From: Deltaproteobacteria bacterium
GTDB taxonomy: Bacteria; Myxococcota; UBA727; JABDBI01
Assembly: GCA_016764955.1 (NCBI GenBank)
Contig: JAESQZ010000023.1
Coordinates: 1-9,175 of the forward strand
Direction of reading: 5' to 3'
Length of the DNA: 9,175 bases
A program made the position numbers and the translations under genes. Shown here piece by piece: positions 1-6,564 of this stretch. Every line of letters begins with the position of its first letter. The first letter of the stretch is position 1. The notes under the pieces are model-generated. The model was not told where the DNA came from, made no database searches, and saw nothing but the letters and a program-made list of their open reading frames with translations.

Positions 1-132
1 CCACATTTTTCGTTTATCAGTCAACGCCTACTTTTTGGGATTGCGCCCGGGCTCGGCTTAAATTATAAGTCCTGCTTAATTAGTATAAAAATACCATAAA
101 AAGTCAAATAAATCTATCAATGGAGCATCTTA

Positions 133-735
133 TTAATTGGTTGTTATATCCGCGTTTTTTCGTAAATAAGCCACATAGTTCTGGAAGAATTTGGCTTTTT
201 GAGTGGCGAGAGCCTTTTTATCTTTTGTGTAAACGCTTCCATCAACCAAGGCTCCCATTGTGTCTGCTGTTAGATCTCTTCTTAAGAGGCTTTCAAACTG
301 ATTTTCACTCATGCGGTAGTTGGAATAGATCGCTCGTTGATAAACTTGGCGATCAACTTTTTGTTCCCCACCAAAGAGATTATCTCGAATGTAATCAGCC
401 AAATCCCGATCAGAGACTGAAAAATCTTGTTTTTCAGCAGCTTCGGCTAAAAGAGTACGGTTGATGAGCTGTTCAAGAACTGATCTCTTTAGCATGTCTT
501 GGACAGGGCCTTCTGGGCTAAAATCTGGTTGGTTGGTTTGTATGAGCCGAATTTGCTGCTGGTAGCTCATTTGAAGCTCTGGGTAAGTAATGACTTGGCC
601 GTTGACTTCCGCGGCATAAGAGCTCGGCCTGCCCACGCTGCTCGCCCCAGGATAAAAACCAAAGGCAAAAACTATAATCCCAAATAAAAATATAATAAGC
701 CAGGAATTTGAATGTTTGCGCATGATATCTAGCAT
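133..735 (-). CDS. Membrane-anchored SurA-N/PpiD-like chaperone, no PPIase domain
   Basis: Predicted 200-residue inner-membrane protein with a periplasmic SurA-type N-terminal chaperone domain. Residues 11-28 form one hydrophobic anchor after a short basic N-terminus (MRKH), and residues 40-150 look like the helical SurA_N region, opening with YAAEVNGQVIT as in PpiD (E. coli: YAAKVNDQEIS). PpiD proteins continue with a parvulin-type rotamase domain; this one stops at about residue 200 at tandem TAA TAA codons, so by family knowledge it would bind clients without isomerising prolines. I chose the ATG at 735 because an AAGGAAG ribosome site lies 5 nt upstream and MLDIMRKH is the usual start of such proteins. 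An in-frame ATG at 825 would add 30 residues of non-family sequence and overlap mreB. The gene is divergent from mreB. Fold and topology are well supported; client proteins are unknown. Confidence 0.85.
   Translation of the reverse strand: MLDIMRKHSNSWLIIFLFGIIVFAFGFYPGASSVGRPSSYAAEVNGQVITYPELQMSYQQQIRLIQTNQPDFSPEGPVQDMLKRSVLEQLINRTLLAEAAEKQDFSVSDRDLADYIRDNLFGGEQKVDRQVYQRAIYSNYRMSENQFESLLRRDLTADTMGALVDGSVYTKDKKALATQKAKFFQNYVAYLRKNADITTN
708..735 (+). promoter_or_regulatory. Weak candidate promoter for the mreB operon
   Basis: On the plus strand TTGAAT (708-713) and TAGCAT (730-735) are 16 nt apart, four of six consensus matches each. The site would sit over the first codons of the divergent gene and give a leader of about 75 nt before mreB. 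The 81-nt intergenic region contains no better plus-strand pair that I can find, so the operon promoter is effectively unassigned. Confidence 0.2.
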
Positions 736-740
736 TTTTT

Positions 741-747
741 CTTCCTT
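741..747 (-). promoter_or_regulatory. Ribosome binding site deciding the start of the SurA-N-like gene
   Basis: On the minus strand the sequence AAGGAAG lies 5 nt before the ATG at 735. It is the best Shine-Dalgarno match near either candidate start and favours the 200-residue product over the longer 230-residue reading. Confidence 0.7.
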
Positions 748-763
748 TTTCAGTTTCAAACTC

Positions 764-792
764 TTTGTAACTGCGCTACAGAACCAATTCAA
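764..792 (-). promoter_or_regulatory. Candidate sigma-70-type promoter for the SurA-N-like gene
   Basis: Reading the minus strand, TTGAAT (787-792) and TACAAA (764-769) are separated by 17 nt. Each hexamer matches four of six bases of the -35 and -10 consensus. Transcription would begin near 757, giving a leader of about 20 nt before the ATG. Matches of this quality occur by chance in AT-rich DNA, so this is only a candidate. Confidence 0.35.
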
Positions 793-816
793 CCTATTTT
801 TGTTAAGAGATTTAAG

Positions 817-1848
817 ATGGCTCATTTTCTACCAAGCTGGTTTTCAAGTGATATTGCGATTGACCTAGGAACTTCCAACACTTTGCTTTTTTTGCGGGGG
901 AGAGGAATTGTTATCAATGAACCTAGTGTTGTGGCAGTGGACAAACGAATGGTTAACAAAAACCGTGTTGTTGCTGTTGGGCGCGAGGCTAAAGACATGC
1001 TGGGGAGAACTCCAGGTACGATCACTGCGATTAGACCAATCCAAAAAGGAGTTATTTCTGATTTTGACGCGACTGTGGAAATGCTGAGAACTCTCTTAGA
1101 ACGCGCAATTGGCCGTATGGCTTTTTTAAAGCCTCGTGTTGTGGTGGGTGTTCCTGTTGGGATCACGGAAGTGGAAAAAAGGGCGGTCAAGGAATCAGCT
1201 GAGTCTGCTAACGCAGGAGAGGTTTTCCTGATTGAGGAACCAATGGCTGCTGCGATTGGGGCAGGGATGCCGATTACTGAGCCGTATGGGAACATGATAG
1301 TCGATGTCGGTGGTGGAACAACTGAAGTCGCTGTCATTTCTCTAGGTGGAATCGTGTACAGTCACTCTGTGCGTATAGGTGGTGATAATTTAGATGGAGC
1401 CATCACAGCTCATATTAAAAAGCACTACTCACTCTTAATTGGTGAAAGAACCGCTGAGCAAATCAAAATTCGACTAGGAACAGCATTTCCGGATGATGAT
1501 CTTGGCACTATGGAGGTAAAGGGTCGAGATATTATTGCGGGTGTCCCAAGAACCATAGAGGTTGGCAGTGCAGAAGTGAGAGAGGCTATGGCTGAGCCTA
1601 TTGCGACCATTGCTGAAGCTGTTCGGACTAGTTTAGAAAGAACACCTCCTGAGCTTGCTTCTGACATTGTAGATCGGGGTATTATCTTGTCTGGGGGGGG
1701 CTCTTTGTTGCGTAATTTGGATGTGCTGCTGCACAGTGAAACAGGTGTGCCTGTCATGCTGTCTTCTGATCCGCTGTGTGGCACCGTTTTAGGCGCTGGC
1801 AAAGTCCTTGAAGAGATTGACCAATTGAGACAGGTGTTAACTGTGTAG
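817..1848 (+). CDS. mreB: Rod shape-determining actin homologue MreB
   Basis: Bacterial actin that polymerises on the cytoplasmic face of the inner membrane and guides the Rod wall-synthesis complex. The product is 343 residues, close to the 347 of E. coli MreB. The ATPase motifs are all visible: phosphate 1 DLGTSNT (16-22), the connect-1 stretch IEEPMAAAIGAG, phosphate 2 DVGGGTTEV (163-171) and the adenosine loop LSGGGS (291-296). The N-terminal segment MAHFLPSWF is hydrophobic and could be the membrane-binding amphipathic helix. The start fits family N-termini; an AAGAGA ribosome site ends 6 nt before the ATG. It is the first gene of a tightly packed train with mreC, mreD, mrdA and rodA, the classical neighbourhood. 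An eight-G run (1693-1700) encodes part of the adenosine loop, and the frame is intact across it. Confidence 0.98.
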   Translation: MAHFLPSWFSSDIAIDLGTSNTLLFLRGRGIVINEPSVVAVDKRMVNKNRVVAVGREAKDMLGRTPGTITAIRPIQKGVISDFDATVEMLRTLLERAIGRMAFLKPRVVVGVPVGITEVEKRAVKESAESANAGEVFLIEEPMAAAIGAGMPITEPYGNMIVDVGGGTTEVAVISLGGIVYSHSVRIGGDNLDGAITAHIKKHYSLLIGERTAEQIKIRLGTAFPDDDLGTMEVKGRDIIAGVPRTIEVGSAEVREAMAEPIATIAEAVRTSLERTPPELASDIVDRGIILSGGGSLLRNLDVLLHSETGVPVMLSSDPLCGTVLGAGKVLEEIDQLRQVLTV

Positions 1849-1850
1849 GG
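1847..1850 (+). promoter_or_regulatory. Ribosome binding site overlapping the mreB stop, for the mreC GTG start
   Basis: AGGG begins inside the TAG stop codon of mreB and lies 6 nt before the GTG at 1857. It supports GTG as the mreC initiation codon and suggests translational coupling of mreB and mreC. Confidence 0.6.
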
Positions 1851-1856
1851 TAATTT

Positions 1857-2726
1857 GTGCGAAGATTTTTTTCTCACTTTAAGACATTAGCGGGAGTACT
1901 CATATTATTGATGCTCCCATTTGCAATTCTGAAGCTTCAAAAAAAGGCGCCGCTTCTAACGGAGGCGGTAGCTGGTACTTTTTTGGATATGGCTTCCTAT
2001 TTTCAGCGTTCAGTCATATGGACATTTGGTGGTCTGTCGGATGCAATGGAACGTCGACTTATTTCTCAGACCTCAACAGGTGAGTTGTTTCAGTTAAGAG
2101 TTGATAGAGTACGAATGCGCTCTTTAGAGATTCTTTTGAGCGAAAGTGAGCGTGAAAATCGGCGACTAAAGGATCTGTTGGACTTTGCATCTCAAGACCG
2201 AGCACCAAAGGTGTTGGGAACTCGAGTTATTGGCCAGGCTGGAGCGCCTTTGATGCAGGTTATTCAGATCGATCAAGGCTCACATAGTGGTATCAAGAAA
2301 GGTGATCCCGTAATTAATAGACTAGGAGCGATTGGCCAAGTTTTACTGGCAGCTAAGACTAGTAGTGAAGTTCTTCTCATGTCCGACGCGTCAAGTGCCG
2401 TTGATATTGTTGTGCAGCGTACTCGTGTGAGAGGAATCATGCGTGGCTTGAAAGTTCATAATTTTGATCGCTTGCAAGATATTCAGGTGGGTGATGTTAT
2501 CGTTACTTCAGGCCTAGGTGCACGTTTCCCAGAAGGAACGCCTGTTGGCCAGATTGTTCGTTTAAGAAATCATCAGCAAGGTTTATATACAGAGGCTGAG
2601 ATAGAGCCTTTTGTAGATTTGAACCGCTTGGAAGAGGTTTTAGTCCTAAGAGACAGCCGTTTGGGCTCAGCTTGGCACCGAAGAGACTTGGTTTTTGAGG
2701 GCTTACAAATGAGTGTGGGGCCTTAG
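1857..2726 (+). CDS. mreC: Rod shape-determining protein MreC
   Basis: Bitopic inner-membrane protein whose periplasmic part binds and activates PBP2 in the Rod complex. The 289-residue product has the family layout: short basic N-terminus, one membrane helix (about 10-25), a charged coiled-coil region (about 76-109), then the paired beta-barrel domains from about 118. Diagnostic motifs are IDQGSHSGIKKGDPV, followed by G-x-I-G-Q-V, and GDVIVTSGLGARFPEGTPVG starting at residue 212. Translation starts at GTG, with AGGG overlapping the end of mreB and only 8 nt between the two genes. The C-terminus ends soon after the beta domain, without the proline-rich tail seen in some relatives. Assignment is firm from both sequence and position. 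Confidence 0.96.
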   Translation: MRRFFSHFKTLAGVLILLMLPFAILKLQKKAPLLTEAVAGTFLDMASYFQRSVIWTFGGLSDAMERRLISQTSTGELFQLRVDRVRMRSLEILLSESERENRRLKDLLDFASQDRAPKVLGTRVIGQAGAPLMQVIQIDQGSHSGIKKGDPVINRLGAIGQVLLAAKTSSEVLLMSDASSAVDIVVQRTRVRGIMRGLKVHNFDRLQDIQVGDVIVTSGLGARFPEGTPVGQIVRLRNHQQGLYTEAEIEPFVDLNRLEEVLVLRDSRLGSAWHRRDLVFEGLQMSVGP

Positions 2727-2731
2727 AGACT

Positions 2732-3187
2732 ATGATTTTCTTTTTTTCTTTGATGATTTTTACGTTGTGTTACCAAGCCCTACTAAATGCAATGGCTAGT
2801 TTGATGCATTTAAACAGCTCAATATTCCTGGTGGCACCTATTGTAATTGTAGCCGTGATATTTGGCTTCAGAAGCTTGGGGGGGCTTTTTATCCTGCTTT
2901 GCGCTGGCATTTTGGTGGACTCACTAACAGGGGGAGCTTTGGGCGCGAATATGTTGCTAATGGTTTTTGTAGGGCTTTTAAGTATGATCTTAAGCTCTTG
3001 GTTAGGGCAGCCACACTGGCCGTTGGTATTTTCATTTTTGCTAGCCGTTTCTTTTGTGTATCGTATTTTGTTGAGTCAGATGGGTAATTGGGGTTTTGAG
3101 AGCTTAATTATTGGCCCGTTTGCAGATGCCTTGGCTGGGGTTATGCTGTTTTCTTGGGTTCCAAAGAGAGTTTTTAAGATCGACTAA
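2732..3187 (+). CDS. mreD: Rod shape-determining membrane protein MreD
   Basis: Small polytopic inner-membrane protein of the elongation complex, thought to partner MreC and modulate PBP2 activation. The 151-residue product is almost entirely hydrophobic, with about five or six membrane segments (roughly 2-22, 31-46, 49-66, 70-89, 97-114, 125-143). It has the family pattern of a glycine-rich helix leading into a conserved aspartate (GILVDSLTGGALG, Asp63), and a basic C-terminus (PKRVFKID). The family is poorly conserved, so position between mreC and mrdA carries much of the weight. The gene starts 5 nt after the mreC stop; the ribosome site is weak (AGAG, or GGGG 11 nt away), so coupling to mreC translation is likely. 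A seven-G run lies at 2878-2884. Confidence 0.93.
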   Translation: MIFFFSLMIFTLCYQALLNAMASLMHLNSSIFLVAPIVIVAVIFGFRSLGGLFILLCAGILVDSLTGGALGANMLLMVFVGLLSMILSSWLGQPHWPLVFSFLLAVSFVYRILLSQMGNWGFESLIIGPFADALAGVMLFSWVPKRVFKID

Positions 3188-3188
3188 T

Positions 3189-5309
3189 ATGTATTTTTCT
3201 GAGAAGCGATTTTCATTTTTGAGTTTAGTCCCATTTATTGTTTTTTTTATTTTGGTTTCTAGGCTTTTCTATTTGCAAGTAGTTAGGGGAGATTACTATT
3301 TAAGTCGTAGCGAAAGTAATTTTATTCAGGAGCGACCCATCAGCCATAGCAGGGGGTTGATCTTGGATCAAAGTGGTATGCCGCTGGTTGGAAATCGCCC
3401 TTCCCATGATCTGTATGTGACCTTTTCTCTTTTCCCTAATTCGGAAAAAACACTTAAAGAAATGGGTTCTGTCTTAGGCCTGAAACGTTCAGAGGTAAAA
3501 GATGCGTATGAGCGTCTGCGAGAAGCAAAAAAAGAGTTTGTATTGTGGAAACTTTCTCACTCAAAATGCGAAAAATTTGCTGGTTGGCTGCCTTTAAACC
3601 GTATTCCTGGTGTTGCACTTGAAAATTGTCGAGTTAGTTTGGAACCGGCTGAATTCCCTTCGTTTGAACGAGCAATAGCGGAACTTGCAAAAGCATTGCA
3701 ATTGCCAAAGGAAGAGCTTGAGGGTTATTGGGAGCAGGCTGAGAAGAAATTTCAAGGTTTTGGAAGGTATAAGCCTGCGCCTCTTTTAGGAGATTTAGAT
3801 TTCGATACTTATGCCAGGCTTGAAACAGCTATTTCTTTAGGAAGTTTTCCAGGCCTTACACTTCTTGATTCAATTAAACGGCGCTATATGCATGGTTCCT
3901 TGGCTGCGCATACCTTGGGCTATCTCAATGAGATTTCTGGGCCAGAACTTGTCAACAGGCCAGAGTACAGGCAAGGGCATCGAATAGGACGTCGAGGCTT
4001 GGAGCTTGTTTATGAGTCAGCACTTAGAGGCATAGATGGTTTTGAAAGAGCTGTTGTGGATGCTCGTGGCAGACGCTTTTCCGAAGCCATCGAGAAGGAC
4101 TGGTTGGGAGAGGACCGAATGGAGTATTCGACTCCGGGTAAAAATTTGGTTCTTTCAATTGATATCGAGCTCCAAAAAGCTGCTGAAAAGGCTTTTATGG
4201 GTAAGGCTGGTTCTGTCATCGCTCTTGAAGTCGGAACAGGCTTTATTTTAGCAATGGCAAGTTTTCCCAGCTACAACCCAAACGATATTATTGCTCGTGA
4301 TAATCAGAGAATCTTTGATGCTTTAAGTAAAGATCCACTGAAGCCATGGCTGAATAAAGCAATACAGGAACACTACGCGCCTGGAAGCACATTTAAGGCA
4401 ATAACAGCGGTTGCGGGTTTCGAGCATGGCGCTTTGAAGTCCTTGGAGTCGCAAAAATGCAAGGGTATTTTCCAGATTGGTGGCCACCGCTGGCGATGCT
4501 TTAAACGTGAAGGGCATGGTGAGGTTGATGTCGTGAGAGCACTCAAGACGTCCTGTGATACCTTCTTTTATACCCTTGGACATGAGCTAGGGATGGATGC
4601 GCTTGCCCAAACAGCCAGGCGCTTAGGTTTTGGTAAAAAGACAGGGGTTGATTTAGATGTTGAAATACCGGGCATTATTCCAGATAGGGAATACTACCAA
4701 AAGAGGCTAGGGTATTATGCACCTGGTTTTGCAGTTAACAGTGCTATTGGTCAGGGCGATGTAACAGTTACGCCACTCCAGCTTGCAGTTGCTTATGATG
4801 CAATCATTAATGGCGGTACAATTTATCAACCGCAATTGCTTCGTGAAATTAGAGATGTTGATGACCAATTACTTTTGCAAAAAAAACCAATTGTGAGGGA
4901 TCGTCTCAGTGAAAGCCAGAAAAGTCTTCAATTCGTGAAAGAGGGTCTGTCGCATGTGACTGAAAAAGGGGGAAGTGCTTATGGGTTATTATGGCGTCCA
5001 GATTTGCCTCAGTTGTCAAAGTGGGTTCGTGAATCTGGGGTCAAAATTGGGGGTAAGACAGGTACTGCACAGGTGGTCAAATTATCGAAATTGGTTTATC
5101 ACTTGAAGCCGGAAGAAGTGAACTATTGGGAGCGTGATCATGCTTGGTTTGTGGGTTTTGCGCCTGCTGAAAACCCGGAGATTCTTGTGGTTGCCATGAC
5201 GGAACATGGTGGTTTTGGAGGGCGAACATCTGCTCCTGTGGTCGCTCAGGTGATTAAGACTTACTATGAAAAAGTGAGAGGAAGGGGGCGATATGCGGAG
5301 CAAGAATAG
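3189..5309 (+). CDS. mrdA: Penicillin-binding protein 2, Rod-complex transpeptidase (enlarged head region)
   Basis: Class B PBP that cross-links peptidoglycan made by RodA; inner membrane with a large periplasmic part. The 706 residues comprise a membrane helix (8-32), the pedestal motif RGLILDQSG (55-63), GRRGLELVYE, and a transpeptidase domain with STFK (Ser400 nucleophile, Lys403), SCD (455-457) and KTGT (623-626). Cys424, Cys437, His443 and Cys456 lie in the register of the zinc ligands of E. coli PBP2. E. coli PBP2 has 633 residues; the excess is explained by residues 81-152, which look like a second copy of 155-236. I chose the ATG one base after the mreD stop because MYFSEKRF leads directly into the membrane helix. 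An upstream TTG at 3111 would overlap mreD by 77 nt and add non-family sequence. The 3' end overlaps rodA by 17 nt. Confidence 0.97.
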   Translation: MYFSEKRFSFLSLVPFIVFFILVSRLFYLQVVRGDYYLSRSESNFIQERPISHSRGLILDQSGMPLVGNRPSHDLYVTFSLFPNSEKTLKEMGSVLGLKRSEVKDAYERLREAKKEFVLWKLSHSKCEKFAGWLPLNRIPGVALENCRVSLEPAEFPSFERAIAELAKALQLPKEELEGYWEQAEKKFQGFGRYKPAPLLGDLDFDTYARLETAISLGSFPGLTLLDSIKRRYMHGSLAAHTLGYLNEISGPELVNRPEYRQGHRIGRRGLELVYESALRGIDGFERAVVDARGRRFSEAIEKDWLGEDRMEYSTPGKNLVLSIDIELQKAAEKAFMGKAGSVIALEVGTGFILAMASFPSYNPNDIIARDNQRIFDALSKDPLKPWLNKAIQEHYAPGSTFKAITAVAGFEHGALKSLESQKCKGIFQIGGHRWRCFKREGHGEVDVVRALKTSCDTFFYTLGHELGMDALAQTARRLGFGKKTGVDLDVEIPGIIPDREYYQKRLGYYAPGFAVNSAIGQGDVTVTPLQLAVAYDAIINGGTIYQPQLLREIRDVDDQLLLQKKPIVRDRLSESQKSLQFVKEGLSHVTEKGGSAYGLLWRPDLPQLSKWVRESGVKIGGKTGTAQVVKLSKLVYHLKPEEVNYWERDHAWFVGFAPAENPEILVVAMTEHGGFGGRTSAPVVAQVIKTYYEKVRGRGRYAEQE

Positions 5310-6564
5310 TTCATTTAGAGTTCGTTTTCCAACCTCCTCAGTGATATATGCGCTGCTTTTAATGCTAATTGGGGTGGCTAGTATTATTTCAGCCTCGAAG
5401 GCAACGCAGCCAAATTTGTTTTTAATGCAGCTTACCTGGGTTGCGGTTGCAACTTTCATGGCGTCGGTAATTTGCTTTTTTCGAACAAGAACCCTCGGCT
5501 TGATAGCCTACCCATTTTATGTTGGGGTTGTCTTGTTGTTATTGGGTGTACTTGGCTTTGGGGTGGTAGTTAAAGGTGCGCAGCGATGGATTGATATCGG
5601 GTTTATGCGCCTACAGCCATCTGAGTTAGCGAAGATAGCAGTTGTTTTGGCGACAGCTAAGTTTTGTGCTGACTATGAGGTTCGTGGTGGCTATCGCCTC
5701 CGTGACTTAATCAGACCACTTAATATTTCAAGGCCTCTTGCCCTCATAGCTGTGTGTGTTTTCGGGTTGTTAAGGGCTCCAGACTACTTTTGGTTGATGA
5801 TCTTTGGGTTCGTAATCTCAGCAATTTGGATGCTTTTTGCCATTCGGCAGATTGGCCAGGAGGGACTGCATCTCTATCAGTTTTTGTCGTTAAGCGATTT
5901 GGTTTTAATTCCTTTTTTATTGATTCTGGTAGAACCTGATTTAGGGACGGGTCTGATTGTTTTGGCGATTCCTACGTCGATGATTTTATTTTGCGGAATG
6001 CGGAAGTCATCGCTCATTATTGCTGGATTATTTGCAGCCGGTGTTGCGCTGGTTGGTTGGAACTTTGTTCTAAAAGATTATCAGAAACAAAGGGTTCATA
6101 CTTTTTTAAACCCAGAGGCGGATATCCGTGGCAAAGGTTATCATGCAATTCAGTCTATGATTGCTGTGGGATCAGGTCAGCTTTTGGGAAAGGGTTACGG
6201 GGAGGGTACTCAAACTCAGCTTTCGTTTTTGCCTGAAAATCATACGGATTTTGTGTTTTCTGTTTTGGCTGAAGAGTGGGGTTTTTTGGGGGCTATTTTT
6301 GTTTTAGCTCTGTTTTTAGCCTTAATATTATCAATGATTCAGATAGCGAGTCGTACACGTGATCGCTTTGCTAGCTTGCTGGCTGTCGGGGCGGCCTCTG
6401 TTGTTTTTTGGCATATGACTGTTAATGCTGGGATGGTTATTGGGTTACTACCAGTAGTGGGTGTGCCATTGCCATTTGTCAGTTATGGGGGAGCTTCTAT
6501 GTTAATTCAGGTAGCGGCGTTAGCCATTTGTATCAATGTTGCACTTTGGCGGAAGGTGAGATGA
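5293..6564 (+). CDS. rodA: Peptidoglycan glycosyltransferase RodA (SEDS family) with an insertion
   Basis: Polytopic inner-membrane enzyme that polymerises lipid II into glycan strands and pairs with PBP2. SEDS motifs are present in order: KGAQRWIDIG and LQPSELAKI (about 94-115), EPDLGTG (214-220), the GKGYHAIQS to FLPENHTDF block (280-320), and GLLPVVGVPLPFVSYGG near the end. Asp319 of HTDF aligns with the catalytic Asp262 of E. coli RodA. The protein has 423 residues against 370 in E. coli. Using the E. coli sequence from memory, nearly all the excess (about 60 residues) falls between LQPSELAK and EPDLGTG and contains extra hydrophobic segments. The last motif reads SYGGAS where E. coli has SYGGSA. 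The ATG lies inside the end of mrdA, with GAAGGGGG at 5281-5288 as ribosome site. The pair is almost certainly translationally coupled. Confidence 0.96.
   Translation: MRSKNSSFRVRFPTSSVIYALLLMLIGVASIISASKATQPNLFLMQLTWVAVATFMASVICFFRTRTLGLIAYPFYVGVVLLLLGVLGFGVVVKGAQRWIDIGFMRLQPSELAKIAVVLATAKFCADYEVRGGYRLRDLIRPLNISRPLALIAVCVFGLLRAPDYFWLMIFGFVISAIWMLFAIRQIGQEGLHLYQFLSLSDLVLIPFLLILVEPDLGTGLIVLAIPTSMILFCGMRKSSLIIAGLFAAGVALVGWNFVLKDYQKQRVHTFLNPEADIRGKGYHAIQSMIAVGSGQLLGKGYGEGTQTQLSFLPENHTDFVFSVLAEEWGFLGAIFVLALFLALILSMIQIASRTRDRFASLLAVGAASVVFWHMTVNAGMVIGLLPVVGVPLPFVSYGGASMLIQVAALAICINVALWRKVR
6551..6556 (+). promoter_or_regulatory. Ribosome binding site deciding the pyk start
   Basis: GGAAGG lies 4 nt before the ATG at 6561, inside the last codons of rodA. 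It selects this ATG, which overlaps the rodA stop as ATGA, over an in-frame ATG at 6528 that would add eleven non-family residues. Confidence 0.7.

Noticed and set aside
79..94. AT-rich inverted repeat TAGTATAAAAATACCA as terminator of the SurA-N-like gene
   Set aside because: The stem has only six pairs, one of them a wobble, all but a few are A-T, and no T-run follows on the minus strand.
1..99. C-terminal end of an upstream plus-strand gene
   Set aside because: All three plus-strand frames are open from the window edge, to stops at 59-61, 66-68 and 97-99. None gives a recognisable C-terminus, so no frame can be chosen.
736..825. 30-residue N-terminal extension of the SurA-N-like protein from an ATG at 825
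   Set aside because: It would overlap the mreB start and has no family resemblance, while the ATG at 735 has a good ribosome site and the family N-terminus.
822..1877. Long minus-strand open frames opposite mreB
   Set aside because: They are antisense shadows of a strongly conserved coding gene, with no ribosome site or recognisable domain.
1930..1939. Ten-base palindrome TGAAGCTTCA, also present at 8285-8294, as a shared operator
   Set aside because: Both copies encode Lys-Leu-Gln inside genes (mreC and skp) with the same codons, so coincidence is the simpler explanation.
3111..3188. TTG start giving PBP2 26 more residues
   Set aside because: It lies inside mreD, the added residues are mreD read in another frame, and the ATG at 3189 leads directly into the membrane helix.
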